Positions 1 through 6,964 are shown, counted from the stretch's first letter. The stretch is DNA of 9,584 nucleotides from Faeciplasma gallinarum (GCA_018711085.1 DVIR01000055.1:1-9584); one strand, 5' to 3'. Numbers and translations are program-made. Notes: a model not told the origin generated them from the sequence alone.

Positions 1-1278
1 ATAGTCGCCGGGATTTAGTCCTGATGTATCAAGCAAGACCTCGGTTGTGCAATAAGGGCCTTCCGTGCGCTGAGTGAGCGAGTTTCTCGCATGGAATATA
101 TCGGCGTCCGTCCTTGAGGTGGTTATTCTGAACCATCCTTCCCTGTCGGTCACGCTCCAATTGTCGTTGTCAGGGTTATGGTTCCACTGCCAATGAAGGT
201 CAAGTTCGTTTTCGGTATAGTCGAACTCGTCGCTGTACATAAGCGTTGACTCTGTCCACTCGGTTTTATCAGACTTGACCTCTATTTCGCTGACAGCCTC
301 GCCGTCAACGCCCACTATAGGCCATCCGTCCTCCCACGTAACCGGCTGAAGAACAGGTATTCTTCCTACAGCTCCGTGATCCTGGAACAAAAGTGCATAC
401 CAGTCGCCGTCAGGCGTTTCTACTATGCCGCCCTGCGCAACTCCGTTTCCGTAATAGTCCATAGAGTCGCAAAGGACAACCTTGCCCTCATATTCGCCCA
501 AAAGCTCGTCGCATCTGAAGCAAAGCTGACATCTTGCAACGCCGGGAACGTTTGTGGCATAGCTTATCATCATCAGGTAATACGTGCCGTCAATCTTGTA
601 AAAATGCGATCCCTCGGCTCCGCTGAGTCCTTCGGCAATTCCGGAATTGAGAAGCAGCTGATCTACTCCGCCTTCCTTGACCTTTGAGCAGTCCTTTTCA
701 AGCTCTGTTATCCAAACGTCTCCGCCGCCGTAAATTACATATGGCGTTCCGTCATCGTCAAAGAACAGCGATGCATCATGGAATATTCTATTAAAATCAT
801 ATCTTATCCACTCGGGGTTTTCTATATCCTCTGTCTTGAATATATATGATTTTCCCTGGTCGAGAGCGCAGAACATAACATAAAACATTCCGTCGTAGTA
901 GCGTATGCTTGATGCCCATGATCCCTGCGCATATGAATTGCTTTCTCCGTACAAATCGGTTTTAGGGTTGCTTTCAAGCTCGTCATACACGTAGCCTATA
1001 AGCTCCCATGTGACAAGGTCGGTTGATTTCATTATCGGCACGCCGGGCGTGAAGTACATAGTTGTACTTGTCATGTAGTATGTGTCCCCTACTCTTATTA
1101 CATCAGGGTCGGGCACATCGGACCAAAGTATCGGGTTGGTTGCAGTAATAGTGCCGGTGTTGTTGCTCACGTCATTTAAATCCCCTTCTTGCGAATCGGG
1201 ATTTTGCGCGCATGAACACATCATCGTCGCAAACATCGCCGCACAAAGCACCACTGCCGCAATTCTCTTGATTATCAT
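1..1278 (-). CDS. GH43 family lipoprotein glycosidase, 3' end cut by window edge
   Basis: Probable cell-surface beta-xylosidase or alpha-L-arabinofuranosidase acting on hemicellulose side chains or oligosaccharides. The reading frame is open from the ATG at 1278 to the window edge (426 residues seen, no stop). Residues 1-23 look like a lipoprotein signal peptide: basic start, hydrophobic core, then Cys21 and Cys23 as possible lipidated cysteines (MMCSCAQ). The five-bladed propeller starts with DVPDPDVIRVGDTYYMT, where Asp57 fits the catalytic base. FHDASLFFDDDG gives Asp168 as the pKa modulator, and SGAEGSHFYKIDGTYYL gives Glu222 as the acid. From about residue 346 (YSDEFDYTENELDLHWQWNHNP) a second domain begins that resembles the C-terminal beta-sandwich of GH43 xylosidases. 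AGGAGAA lies just upstream of the ATG. It sits 112 bp after gpmI, across a large hairpin. Family is secure; substrate cannot be settled from sequence alone. Confidence 0.88.
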   Translation of the reverse strand, partial: MIIKRIAAVVLCAAMFATMMCSCAQNPDSQEGDLNDVSNNTGTITATNPILWSDVPDPDVIRVGDTYYMTSTTMYFTPGVPIMKSTDLVTWELIGYVYDELESNPKTDLYGESNSYAQGSWASSIRYYDGMFYVMFCALDQGKSYIFKTEDIENPEWIRYDFNRIFHDASLFFDDDGTPYVIYGGGDVWITELEKDCSKVKEGGVDQLLLNSGIAEGLSGAEGSHFYKIDGTYYLMMISYATNVPGVARCQLCFRCDELLGEYEGKVVLCDSMDYYGNGVAQGGIVETPDGDWYALLFQDHGAVGRIPVLQPVTWEDGWPIVGVDGEAVSEIEVKSDKTEWTESTLMYSDEFDYTENELDLHWQWNHNPDNDNWSVTDREGWFRITTSRTDADIFHARNSLTQRTEGPYCTTEVLLDTSGLNPGDY

Positions 1279-1319
1279 TGGCGTTCTCCTATCTTTATAA
1301 ATACAATGTTCCTAATAAA

Positions 1320-1366
1320 TGTGGGCGGTGCACAGCCCGACACAATGCCGAGCTGCGCGCCGCACA
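1320..1366 (-). terminator. Large GC-rich hairpin between gpmI and the GH43 gene (possible weak terminator)
   Basis: A 13-bp stem pairs 1330-1342 with 1346-1358 around a 3-base loop, and the outer TGTG/CACA ends (1320-1323, 1363-1366) extend it after a bulge. In the minus-strand RNA three stem positions are G-U wobbles; in a plus-strand RNA they would be A-C mismatches, so the structure fits minus-strand transcription, as expected after gpmI. Only a poor U-rich run (ATTTATT) follows it. It could be a weak terminator, an RNA stability element protecting the 3' end of gpmI, or an element controlling the GH43 gene. No convincing promoter was seen in the rest of the gap. Confidence 0.5.
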
Positions 1367-1390
1367 TTATGACATCAAATCATATCAGCA

Positions 1391-2962
1391 TTAAATCATG
1401 CTTTGTTCCCAGCAATCCGGTGCGGTAAGTCCAAACAGTTTTGCAACCGTAGGAGCTACGTTGGCAAGTCCGAATTCGCCGTCCTTGATTGTGTATTTTG
1501 TATCATTGTCGTAGATGATGAAGGGAACCTTGTTCAAAGAGTGAGCAGTTCTGACCTGAATCTCGCCCTTCTTGTTCTTTTCAAGCATCTCATCGGCATT
1601 GCCGTGATCAGCGGTTATAAGAACTGTGTAGTCAAGCTCGTCCGCAACTTTAAGTATTCTTGTAAGACCTAAGTCAACAGCCTCCACGCCTATTCTTGTG
1701 GCGTCGAGATTTCCGGTATGTCCTACCATGTCGCCGTTGGGGAAATTGCAGCGTATGAAATCATACTTTTTGCTCTGCATAGCTGCGATTACATCGTCTG
1801 TGATCTCAGCTGACTTCATCCACGGACGCTCGTCAAACGAGACATTGTCAGAAGGTATCTCCTTATAGGTTTCAAGCTCTTCAGAGAATTTCTCGGACTT
1901 GTTTCCGTTCCAGAAGTATGTTACGTGTCCGTACTTCTGCGTCTCTGAAACCGCATACTCATTCAATCCGTTGGCAACAAGCAGCTCAGTGAGCGTATGC
2001 TTTATCTCCGGAGGATTTACAAGATATCTCTTGGGAATCTTGAGGTCTCCATCGTATTCAAGCATTCCGGCGTAAACAACCTTAGGAACAACGCCTCTGT
2101 CGAAGTAATTGAAGTTCTCCTGATCAAACGCCATGGAAATTTCAATTGCTCTGTCTCCGCGGAAGTTGAACAATACGACCGAGTCGTTATCGCATATTTT
2201 GCCTACAGGCTTGCCGTTTTCCGCAACGACAAATGCGGGAAGATCCTGGTCAATGACTCCGCTCTCTTCACTGCGGTATGTCTCGATTGCCTCTTTGGCA
2301 GATGAGAACTGTCTTCCCAAGCCGTGAACATGAGTATCCCATCCGAGCTTAACCATGTCCCAGTTAGCCATGTATCTATCCATGGTTATCTTCATTCTTC
2401 CGCCGCCGGAAGCAATCTTGCAGTCAAATCCTCCGTCGTTCAGCGACGAGATAAGGGACTCAAGGTCATCTACATATGTCAATGCAGACGTTGCGGGAAC
2501 GTCTCTTCCGTCCAAAAGAACGTGGCATCTCACATGCTTTACTCCGCACTCCTTAGCTTTGATGATCATCTGCTTGAGGTGCGAGATGTTGGAGTGAACG
2601 TTTCCGTCGGAAAGCAGACCGATAAAGTGAAGAGTTGAGTTATTTGCCTTGCAGTTATCAACAAGCTCCATCCATGTCTTGCTGTCAAACATCTTGCCGG
2701 ACTCGATAGACTCGTTTACAAGCTTTGCGCCCTGAGAATATATCTGTCCGCATCCCAAGGCGTTATGTCCGACCTCAGAGTTTCCCATATCGTCATCCGT
2801 GGGAAGTCCTACAGCGGTTCCGTGAGCCTTGAGTTTTGTATAAGGACGCTCTTTAAGAAGCTTATCAAGCGTCGGCGTATTAGCCAATCCGACGGCGTCT
2901 CCCAAACCTGTCTTTGAAAATCCCACGCCGTCCATAACGATTAGTACTATAGGTTTTGCCAT
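1391..2962 (-). CDS. gpmI: 2,3-bisphosphoglycerate-independent phosphoglycerate mutase
   Basis: Cytosolic glycolytic enzyme that interconverts 3-phosphoglycerate and 2-phosphoglycerate through a phosphoserine intermediate, using two Mn ions. Its 523 residues are close to the usual 510 or so. MDGVGFSK near the start carries metal ligand Asp11, and DDMGNSEVGHNALG carries the nucleophile Ser62. Substrate-site residues follow: LLSDGNVHSN (His123), LLDGRDVPATSA (Arg153, Asp154), GGGRMKITMDRY (Arg189, Arg196), FNFRGDRA (Arg268, Arg271) and Lys343. The second metal-binding half has FPNGDMVGHTGN (Asp411, His415), ITADHGNADEM (Asp452, His453) and RTAHSLNKVP (His474). No key residue appears to be missing. 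GAGGAG precedes the ATG, and only 17 bp separate it from the tpiA stop, so the two are almost surely cotranscribed. Confidence 0.97.
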   Translation of the reverse strand: MAKPIVLIVMDGVGFSKTGLGDAVGLANTPTLDKLLKERPYTKLKAHGTAVGLPTDDDMGNSEVGHNALGCGQIYSQGAKLVNESIESGKMFDSKTWMELVDNCKANNSTLHFIGLLSDGNVHSNISHLKQMIIKAKECGVKHVRCHVLLDGRDVPATSALTYVDDLESLISSLNDGGFDCKIASGGGRMKITMDRYMANWDMVKLGWDTHVHGLGRQFSSAKEAIETYRSEESGVIDQDLPAFVVAENGKPVGKICDNDSVVLFNFRGDRAIEISMAFDQENFNYFDRGVVPKVVYAGMLEYDGDLKIPKRYLVNPPEIKHTLTELLVANGLNEYAVSETQKYGHVTYFWNGNKSEKFSEELETYKEIPSDNVSFDERPWMKSAEITDDVIAAMQSKKYDFIRCNFPNGDMVGHTGNLDATRIGVEAVDLGLTRILKVADELDYTVLITADHGNADEMLEKNKKGEIQVRTAHSLNKVPFIIYDNDTKYTIKDGEFGLANVAPTVAKLFGLTAPDCWEQSMI

Positions 2963-2979
2963 AATGAAAATCTCCTCAA

Positions 2980-3750
2980 TCAGCCGTTAGTTGCGGCAGA
3001 AACAATGGTTGCAAAGTCGTTAGCTTTAAGTGATGCGCCGCCGATAAGTCCGCCATCAACATCAGTCTTTGAAAGAAGCTCTGCAGCATTGCCGGCGTTC
3101 ATCGATCCGCCGTACTGGATCGTAACAGCGTTTGCAGTCTCCTCGCCGTAAAGCTTTGCAAGCGTTGCACGAATAAATGCACAAACCTCTTCAGCCTGAT
3201 CGGCAGTTGCGGTCTTGCCGGTTCCTATAGCCCACACCGGCTCATATGCAATTATGCAGTTCTTGAGCTGCTCTGCACTTACATCATAAAAATCGAGCTT
3301 TATCTGACGTGCTATAACCTCTTCGGTTATTCCGCACTCACGCTCCCAAAGAAGCTCTCCGACGCAAACTATGGGCTTAAGTCCCGCCTCAAGAGCGGCT
3401 TTTGTTCTCTTGTTTACGGTTTCATCGGTTTCGCCGAAATACTGTCTGCGCTCGCTGTGGCCCAAAACAACATACTCTACTCCAAGCTCCGTGAGCATAT
3501 CGGCAGACACTTCACCGGTATACGCTCCGGACTTTGCGAAGTGGCAGTTTTGAGCGCCGACCTTTATATTCGTGCCCTTTGTCAGCTCAACCGCCGTCTC
3601 AAGGTTTGTAAAGGGAACGCATATTACAACCTCACATCCGGCATCCTTAACGAGCGGCTTAAGAGCCTCTATCAGCTCCTTAGCCTCCGGACGTGTCTTA
3701 TTCATCTTCCAGTTGCCGGCGATAACCGCACGGCGTATATCTTTTTTCAT
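2980..3750 (-). CDS. tpiA: Triosephosphate isomerase
   Basis: Cytosolic (beta/alpha)8 barrel that interconverts dihydroxyacetone phosphate and glyceraldehyde 3-phosphate. From the ATG at 3750 the protein is 256 residues, the normal TIM length. AGNWKMNKT supplies Asn13 and Lys15, VVLGHSERRQYFGE supplies the electrophile His98, and AYEPVWAIGTGKTA supplies the base Glu170 and the mobile loop 6. QYGGSMNAGNA and DGGLIGGASL form the phosphate-binding end. An in-frame TTG at 3774 would add eight residues (MQKRKEIV), but AAGGAA at 3757-3763 is well placed for the ATG, and homologues start close to AGNWKMN, so the shorter form is preferred. It lies between pgk (99-bp gap holding a hairpin) and gpmI (17-bp gap). 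Confidence 0.97.
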   Translation of the reverse strand: MKKDIRRAVIAGNWKMNKTRPEAKELIEALKPLVKDAGCEVVICVPFTNLETAVELTKGTNIKVGAQNCHFAKSGAYTGEVSADMLTELGVEYVVLGHSERRQYFGETDETVNKRTKAALEAGLKPIVCVGELLWERECGITEEVIARQIKLDFYDVSAEQLKNCIIAYEPVWAIGTGKTATADQAEEVCAFIRATLAKLYGEETANAVTIQYGGSMNAGNAAELLSKTDVDGGLIGGASLKANDFATIVSAATNG

Positions 3751-3810
3751 AACAATTTCCTTTCGCTTTTGCAATCCATACGATCACAAAATATGTATCC
3801 CTGTAATACT

Positions 3811-3837
3811 CAAAACGGAGCAAAAAGCTCCGTTTTG
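3811..3837 (-). terminator. Perfect 11-bp hairpin between pgk and tpiA (terminator or attenuator)
   Basis: CAAAACGGAGC and GCTCCGTTTTG form a perfect 11-bp stem around a 5-base loop. In the minus-strand RNA the 3' arm ends in UUUUG, so the U run is inside the stem base, as in short intrinsic terminators; the same holds for the plus strand. It lies 13 bp after the pgk stop. Because no clear promoter is seen between it and tpiA, it more likely lets part of the transcription through, or marks a processing or 3'-end protection site, than ends the operon fully. Confidence 0.65.
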
Positions 3838-3849
3838 AAAGAATCAAGA

Positions 3850-5073
3850 TTACTTATCTGCAATAGCAGCTATGCCGGGAAGAACCTTGCCCTCGAGGTA
3901 CTCAAGGGATGCTCCGCCGCCTGTAGAAATATGAGTCATCTTATCGGCATATCCGAGGTTGATAACTGCAGCTGCGGAATCTCCGCCGCCTATAACCGTT
4001 GTAGCATCGGTATCGGCAAGCGCCTGAGCTACAGCCATTGTTCCCTTTGCAAGCGTGGGGTTCTCAAACACTCCCATAGGACCGTTCCATACAACCGTCT
4101 TAGCGGTCTTTACTTCGTTTGCGTAAAGAGCAGCGGTCTTAGGTCCGATATCAAGTCCCATCCAGTCTGCGGGGATCTTATCGGAATCAACTATGGAAAC
4201 CTCTATAGGTGCGTCGATAGGATCGGGGAATGCCTTTGCTATGGTTGTATCAATGGGCAAAAGAAGCTTCTTGCCAAGCTTTTCGGCCTTAGCCATCATC
4301 TCTGAGCAATACTCAAGTTTCTCGTCGTCCACCAAAGATGTGCCTATCTCATATCCCTTAGCCTTGAGGAAGGTGTAAGCCATTCCGCCGCCGATGATAA
4401 GAGTATCACACTTTTCAAGCAGGTTTGATATAACATTGAGCTTATCCGCAACCTTTGCACCGCCGAGTATTGCAACAAAGGGTCTTACGGGATTCTCAAC
4501 AGCGTTACCGAGATACTCTATTTCCTTCTGCATAAGGTATCCGACTGCGGTTTCCTTGACAAACTTTGTTACGCCGGCTGTGGAAGCATGGGCGCGGTGA
4601 GCAGAACCGAAAGCATCCATTACGAACACTTCGTCGTCAACCAGGTCGGCAAGCTCCTTAGAGAATCCTTCGCCGTTCTTTGTCTCTTCGTCGCCTCTGA
4701 AGCGGGTGTTCTCAAGCAAAACAACCTCTCCGTCCTTCATCTCGCTGACGCACTTCTTAGCGTTCTCGCCGACTACGTTATCATCCTTGGCGAATGTGAC
4801 CTTTGTGTCGGGAAGAAGCTCCGAAAGCCTTTTTGCGACGGGCGCCAATGAGAACTTGTCCTCCGGTCCGTTCTTGGGCTTTCCTAAGTGAGAGCACAAA
4901 ACAACCTTTCCGCCGTCCGCAACAAGCTTCTTGATGGTCGGAAGAGCGGCTACGATTCTGTTGTCATTGGTGATAACGCCGTCCTTGAGAGGAACATTAA
5001 AATCGCAACGAACAAGCACCTTCTTGCCTTTGACATTAATGTCATCAACGCTGACTTTGTTTAATCCTGCCAT
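3850..5073 (-). CDS. pgk: Phosphoglycerate kinase
   Basis: Cytosolic two-domain kinase that transfers phosphate from 1,3-bisphosphoglycerate to ADP. The length of 407 residues is standard (about 390-415). The N-terminal substrate domain shows VLVRCDFNVPL (Asp24, Asn26), Arg39, SHLGKPKNG (61-69), ENTRFRGDEE (Arg124) and DAFGSAHRAHAS (Arg160). The nucleotide domain shows AILGGAKVADKL (Lys207, Lys211), WNGPMGVFE (329-337), GGGDSAAAV (362-370) and the closing HISTGGGASLEYLEGK (381-396). AAAGGAG lies upstream of the ATG. It is the first gene of the pgk-tpiA-gpmI block, reading from its own sigma-A promoter at 5138-5166. Its usual upstream partner gap is absent here: the preceding gene is trmL. Confidence 0.98.
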   Translation of the reverse strand: MAGLNKVSVDDINVKGKKVLVRCDFNVPLKDGVITNDNRIVAALPTIKKLVADGGKVVLCSHLGKPKNGPEDKFSLAPVAKRLSELLPDTKVTFAKDDNVVGENAKKCVSEMKDGEVVLLENTRFRGDEETKNGEGFSKELADLVDDEVFVMDAFGSAHRAHASTAGVTKFVKETAVGYLMQKEIEYLGNAVENPVRPFVAILGGAKVADKLNVISNLLEKCDTLIIGGGMAYTFLKAKGYEIGTSLVDDEKLEYCSEMMAKAEKLGKKLLLPIDTTIAKAFPDPIDAPIEVSIVDSDKIPADWMGLDIGPKTAALYANEVKTAKTVVWNGPMGVFENPTLAKGTMAVAQALADTDATTVIGGGDSAAAVINLGYADKMTHISTGGGASLEYLEGKVLPGIAAIADK

Positions 5074-5137
5074 AAAAATATATCTCCTTTATCAAAATAT
5101 ACATAATAGGATTGCATACAACCATACAACCATAAAT

Positions 5138-5166
5138 ATTATATTAAATTACGCGATAAATATCAA
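5138..5166 (-). promoter_or_regulatory. Sigma-A promoter of the pgk-tpiA-gpmI block
   Basis: On the minus strand TTGATA (5166-5161) and a perfect TATAAT (5143-5138) are separated by exactly 17 bases. The start point is predicted near 5131, giving a leader of about 58 bases before the pgk ATG. The transcript would begin at two tandem GGTTGTAT octamers (5131-5116). The surrounding DNA is very AT-rich. Confidence 0.85.
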
Positions 5167-5261
5167 TAGGTTACGGGAGTTTTTTTAGAATAAACTTTAA
5201 TATTTTATTGGTTTAATGATTCTATAGTGGCACATCGTGCTAAATGATTGACCAGATATAA
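5167..5261. other. AT-rich spacer between trmL and the pgk promoter, no gene
   Basis: About 95 bases lie between the trmL stop and the pgk promoter. They hold a small GCAC/GTGC inverted repeat (5231-5240 region) and a loose TAGAAT/ATTCTA pair, neither followed by a U run on the minus strand. I therefore see no convincing trmL terminator, and read-through from the kinase-trmL operon into pgk is possible. Confidence 0.45.
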
Positions 5262-5759
5262 CTAATCCCATGAAAATCTTGTGAGCTTGCCCTCTCTTGA
5301 GAGGTCGGGATAATCCCACTGCCTGAGGGTTTCGTATACAGCTATAGCTACAGAATTTGAGAGGTTTAAGCTGCGAAGCTCGGGGCGCATAGGTATCCTT
5401 ACGCAGCTGTCCTTGTTATCGTGCAAAAGCTCCTCCGGAAGACCCTTGTCTTCTCTTCCGAAAATAAGGTAGCAGTTGTCCTCATACTCGGCGTCGCTGT
5501 AAACCTTTCTGCCCTTTGTAGTGAAGTAGTAGTATACTCCGCCCTTTGTCCTCTCAAAAAAATCGTCAAGCCCGTCGTAGTAGGTTATATCGAGCTTGTC
5601 CCAATAATCAAGTCCGGCTCTTTTCAAATGCTTGTCGCTGACCTCAAATCCAAGCGGCTTTACAAGATGAAGCTTAGCTCCGGTAACAGCGCATGTCCTT
5701 GAGATATTTCCGGTGTTTTGAGGTATTTGCGGCTCTACAAGCACAACGTTCAAATTCAT
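5262..5759 (-). CDS. trmL: tRNA (cytidine/uridine-34 2'-O)-methyltransferase, SPOUT family
   Basis: Cytosolic SPOUT-fold enzyme that uses S-adenosylmethionine to methylate the ribose of the wobble base 34, in well-studied members on tRNA-Leu species. The 165-residue length matches TrmL/YibK. Visible family motifs are EPQIPQNTGNISRTCAVTG (residues 9-27), HLVKPLGF, LKRAGLDYWDKL, the cofactor-knot segment LIFGREDKGLP (98-108), and RIPMRPELRSLNLSNSVAIA (121-140), which forms the rest of the trefoil knot. The start is supported by GGAGG upstream of the ATG. It follows the B6 kinase gene by 15 bp and is almost surely in the same transcript. The final tail (LSREGKLTRFSWD) is poorly conserved in the family and carries no obvious motif. 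Confidence 0.94.
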   Translation of the reverse strand: MNLNVVLVEPQIPQNTGNISRTCAVTGAKLHLVKPLGFEVSDKHLKRAGLDYWDKLDITYYDGLDDFFERTKGGVYYYFTTKGRKVYSDAEYEDNCYLIFGREDKGLPEELLHDNKDSCVRIPMRPELRSLNLSNSVAIAVYETLRQWDYPDLSREGKLTRFSWD

Positions 5760-5774
5760 ACCGCGCCTCCGATA

Positions 5775-6635
5775 TCACAAGCTTGTGTAGTCTGTGAAGC
5801 TTTGGCGAACCGTGAGAACGGGCAGGCACTTTTCAAGCATTACGCCCTCTCTCGGATTTGTGCCGTAACCGAACGTAGTCTTTATTGCGTACTCGCAGAA
5901 AGACGTTGCGCGGCTGATTGCAATCGGCAAACTGTCGCCAAGCATAAGTCCGCCGGTCAAGACGCTTGCAAACAAATCTCCCGTTCCTGGGTAATGCTTA
6001 GGCACTTTTTCATATGTCACGCGCCAAAATGCGTTGTTTTTGCGATCGTATCCGACGTTGCTGTTTTTTCCGTCAGCCATAGGCACACTCGTTATGACCA
6101 CCGTGTCTGGGCCTTTTCCGGACAGCTTTACAAGCATGCTTTTTACCTCGCTGAGCGTAAGCAGGGACACAGGGTAATCGATGCCTAAAAGTATTGATGC
6201 CTCGGTCAAGTTAGGGGTGATTACGTCAGCAACCGCCACGAGCTGAGCCATGCACTCGCACATCTGCGGCGTGTATGTTTTATACCTCTTTCCGCTGTCC
6301 CCCATAACCGGATCCACAATTTTCAAAGCATTCGGGTACGCATCAAAAAAATCAAGGCAAATTGACACCTGCCTTGCCGAAGCCAAAAAGCCCGTATACA
6401 CGCAGTCAAAGCTGACATCACTTCTTTTATAATGCTCCAAAGCCTGCGGAATGTACTCGGTCATGTCCTTCATCACGACATCTCCGAAGCCGTTTGTATG
6501 AGCGGACAGAACCGCCGTTGGAACTGCGCAGACCTGTATGCCCATAACCGACATCGTCGGCATGATAACCGACAGCGAGCATCTTCCCACGCCCGATATG
6601 TCATGTATAGCTGCAACGCTTTTATATTCGTTCAT
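5775..6635 (-). CDS. Pyridoxal/pyridoxamine kinase (PdxK/PdxY type)
   Basis: Ribokinase-superfamily kinase that phosphorylates pyridoxal, pyridoxamine or pyridoxine in vitamin B6 salvage, in the cytosol. From the ATG at 6635 it has 286 residues, typical for the family. Visible features: HDISGVGRCSLS (11-22) near the N-terminus, PTAVLSAHTNGFG (39-51) in the B6 pocket, YTGFLAS (80-86), the DPVMGDSGKRY signature (108-118), TPNLTEASILLG (140-151), and the PGTGDLFASVLTG anion hole with catalytic Asp220. An in-frame GTG at 6659 would add eight residues, but AAAGGTGA at 6643-6650 sits correctly for the ATG. It is the first gene of a two-gene operon with trmL. Family is secure; preference among the three vitamers, hence the choice between symbols pdxK and pdxY, is not visible, so none is given. 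Confidence 0.9.
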   Translation of the reverse strand: MNEYKSVAAIHDISGVGRCSLSVIMPTMSVMGIQVCAVPTAVLSAHTNGFGDVVMKDMTEYIPQALEHYKRSDVSFDCVYTGFLASARQVSICLDFFDAYPNALKIVDPVMGDSGKRYKTYTPQMCECMAQLVAVADVITPNLTEASILLGIDYPVSLLTLSEVKSMLVKLSGKGPDTVVITSVPMADGKNSNVGYDRKNNAFWRVTYEKVPKHYPGTGDLFASVLTGGLMLGDSLPIAISRATSFCEYAIKTTFGYGTNPREGVMLEKCLPVLTVRQSFTDYTSL

Positions 6636-6642
6636 AAATAAA

Positions 6643-6723
6643 TCACCTTTGATAAACACGCAAAATTATAAATCACGTTTGATTATATCACCTTTCCCTC
6701 TTCAAAACAATTATTTCACGTTT
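6643..6723. repeat. Four TCAC(C/G)TTT octamers across the kinase promoter
   Basis: Copies read on the plus strand: TCACCTTT at 6643-6650, TCACGTTT at 6673-6680, TCACCTTT at 6688-6695 and TCACGTTT at 6716-6723. The first two lie inside a longer near-identical pair (TAAATCAC.TTTGATDA, one or two differences, 30 bp apart). They sit at the ribosome binding site, over the start point, in the spacer beside the -10 box, and upstream of the -35 box. They may be operator half-sites, although the copy at 6643 also serves as the Shine-Dalgarno sequence, and AT-rich DNA favours chance matches. Confidence 0.5.
6682..6710 (-). promoter_or_regulatory. Extended -10 sigma-A promoter of the B6 kinase-trmL operon
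   Basis: TTGTTT (6710-6705) and a perfect TATAAT (6687-6682) are separated by 17 bases on the minus strand, and TGA directly before the -10 box makes it an extended -10 promoter. The predicted start is near 6675, leaving a leader of about 40 bases. The promoter overlaps or abuts several copies of a TCAC(C/G)TTT octamer. Confidence 0.82.
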
Positions 6724-6741
6724 ATTTTTTAAAAAAACGTG
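6717..6741. promoter_or_regulatory. AT-rich palindrome between the divergent genes (candidate operator)
   Basis: A 25-base near-palindrome begins CACGTTT and ends AAACGTG. Ten of eleven arm positions pair around a 3-base centre, with one A-A mismatch. It lies just upstream of the -35 box of the kinase operon and about 40 bp before the plus-strand small gene, so a protein bound there could act on both. As RNA it would be a weak hairpin without a proper U run, which makes a terminator less likely. Confidence 0.4.
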
Positions 6742-6781
6742 CAGAATACTACTGCAATAACTTACAAAGGAGAATAGGAAA

Positions 6782-6961
6782 ATGAGCATGAACATCCCAT
6801 CACTTTGCAAAGGCATAGCCATAGGAGTAGTGACAGGCGCGGCTGTATATGCAGTTACCAACGCCACCAGAGCGGACAAAAGGCATTTTAAATCCGACGC
6901 CATTAAGGCGGTGCGCTCTGTAAGCTCTATGCTTGAGGGCTTAGGCTCCATGTTTATGTAA
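6782..6961 (+). CDS. 59-residue single-span membrane protein, unknown function
   Basis: The only plus-strand gene in the window. ATG at 6782 is preceded by a strong AAAGGAG (6766-6772) with 9-base spacing, and the frame ends with TAA at 6959-6961, just before a terminator. Residues 11-27 (GIAIGVVTGAAVYAVTN) form one short membrane segment with a glycine/alanine zipper pattern. The rest, starting ATRADKRHFKSD, is basic and then amphipathic, ending in a Met-rich tail (SSMLEGLGSMFM). This plan resembles small YtxH-like proteins, but I recognise no specific family and assign no function. It diverges from the B6 kinase operon across a 146-bp region and converges on the DUF624 gene. Its own promoter is not obvious. 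The strong ribosome binding site and dedicated terminator argue for a real gene. Confidence 0.75.
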   Translation: MSMNIPSLCKGIAIGVVTGAAVYAVTNATRADKRHFKSDAIKAVRSVSSMLEGLGSMFM

Positions 6962-6964
6962 ATG

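Noticed and set aside
3751..3774. An upstream TTG start for tpiA
   Set aside because: The added residues (MQKRKEIV) overlap the ribosome binding site that serves the ATG at 3750, and the family normally begins near the AGNWKMN motif.
3457..4305. A plus-strand open frame of 282 codons opposite tpiA and pgk
   Set aside because: It is antisense to two unmistakable glycolytic genes, spans their intergenic hairpin, and has low-complexity Ser/Leu/Cys-rich composition.
5167..5261. A terminator after trmL
   Set aside because: The only inverted repeats there are short or bulged and are followed by A runs, not U runs, on the minus strand.
6688..6951. A minus-strand open frame opposite the 59-residue gene
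   Set aside because: It overlaps the kinase promoter, lacks a ribosome binding site, and runs through the plus-strand gene that has a good one.
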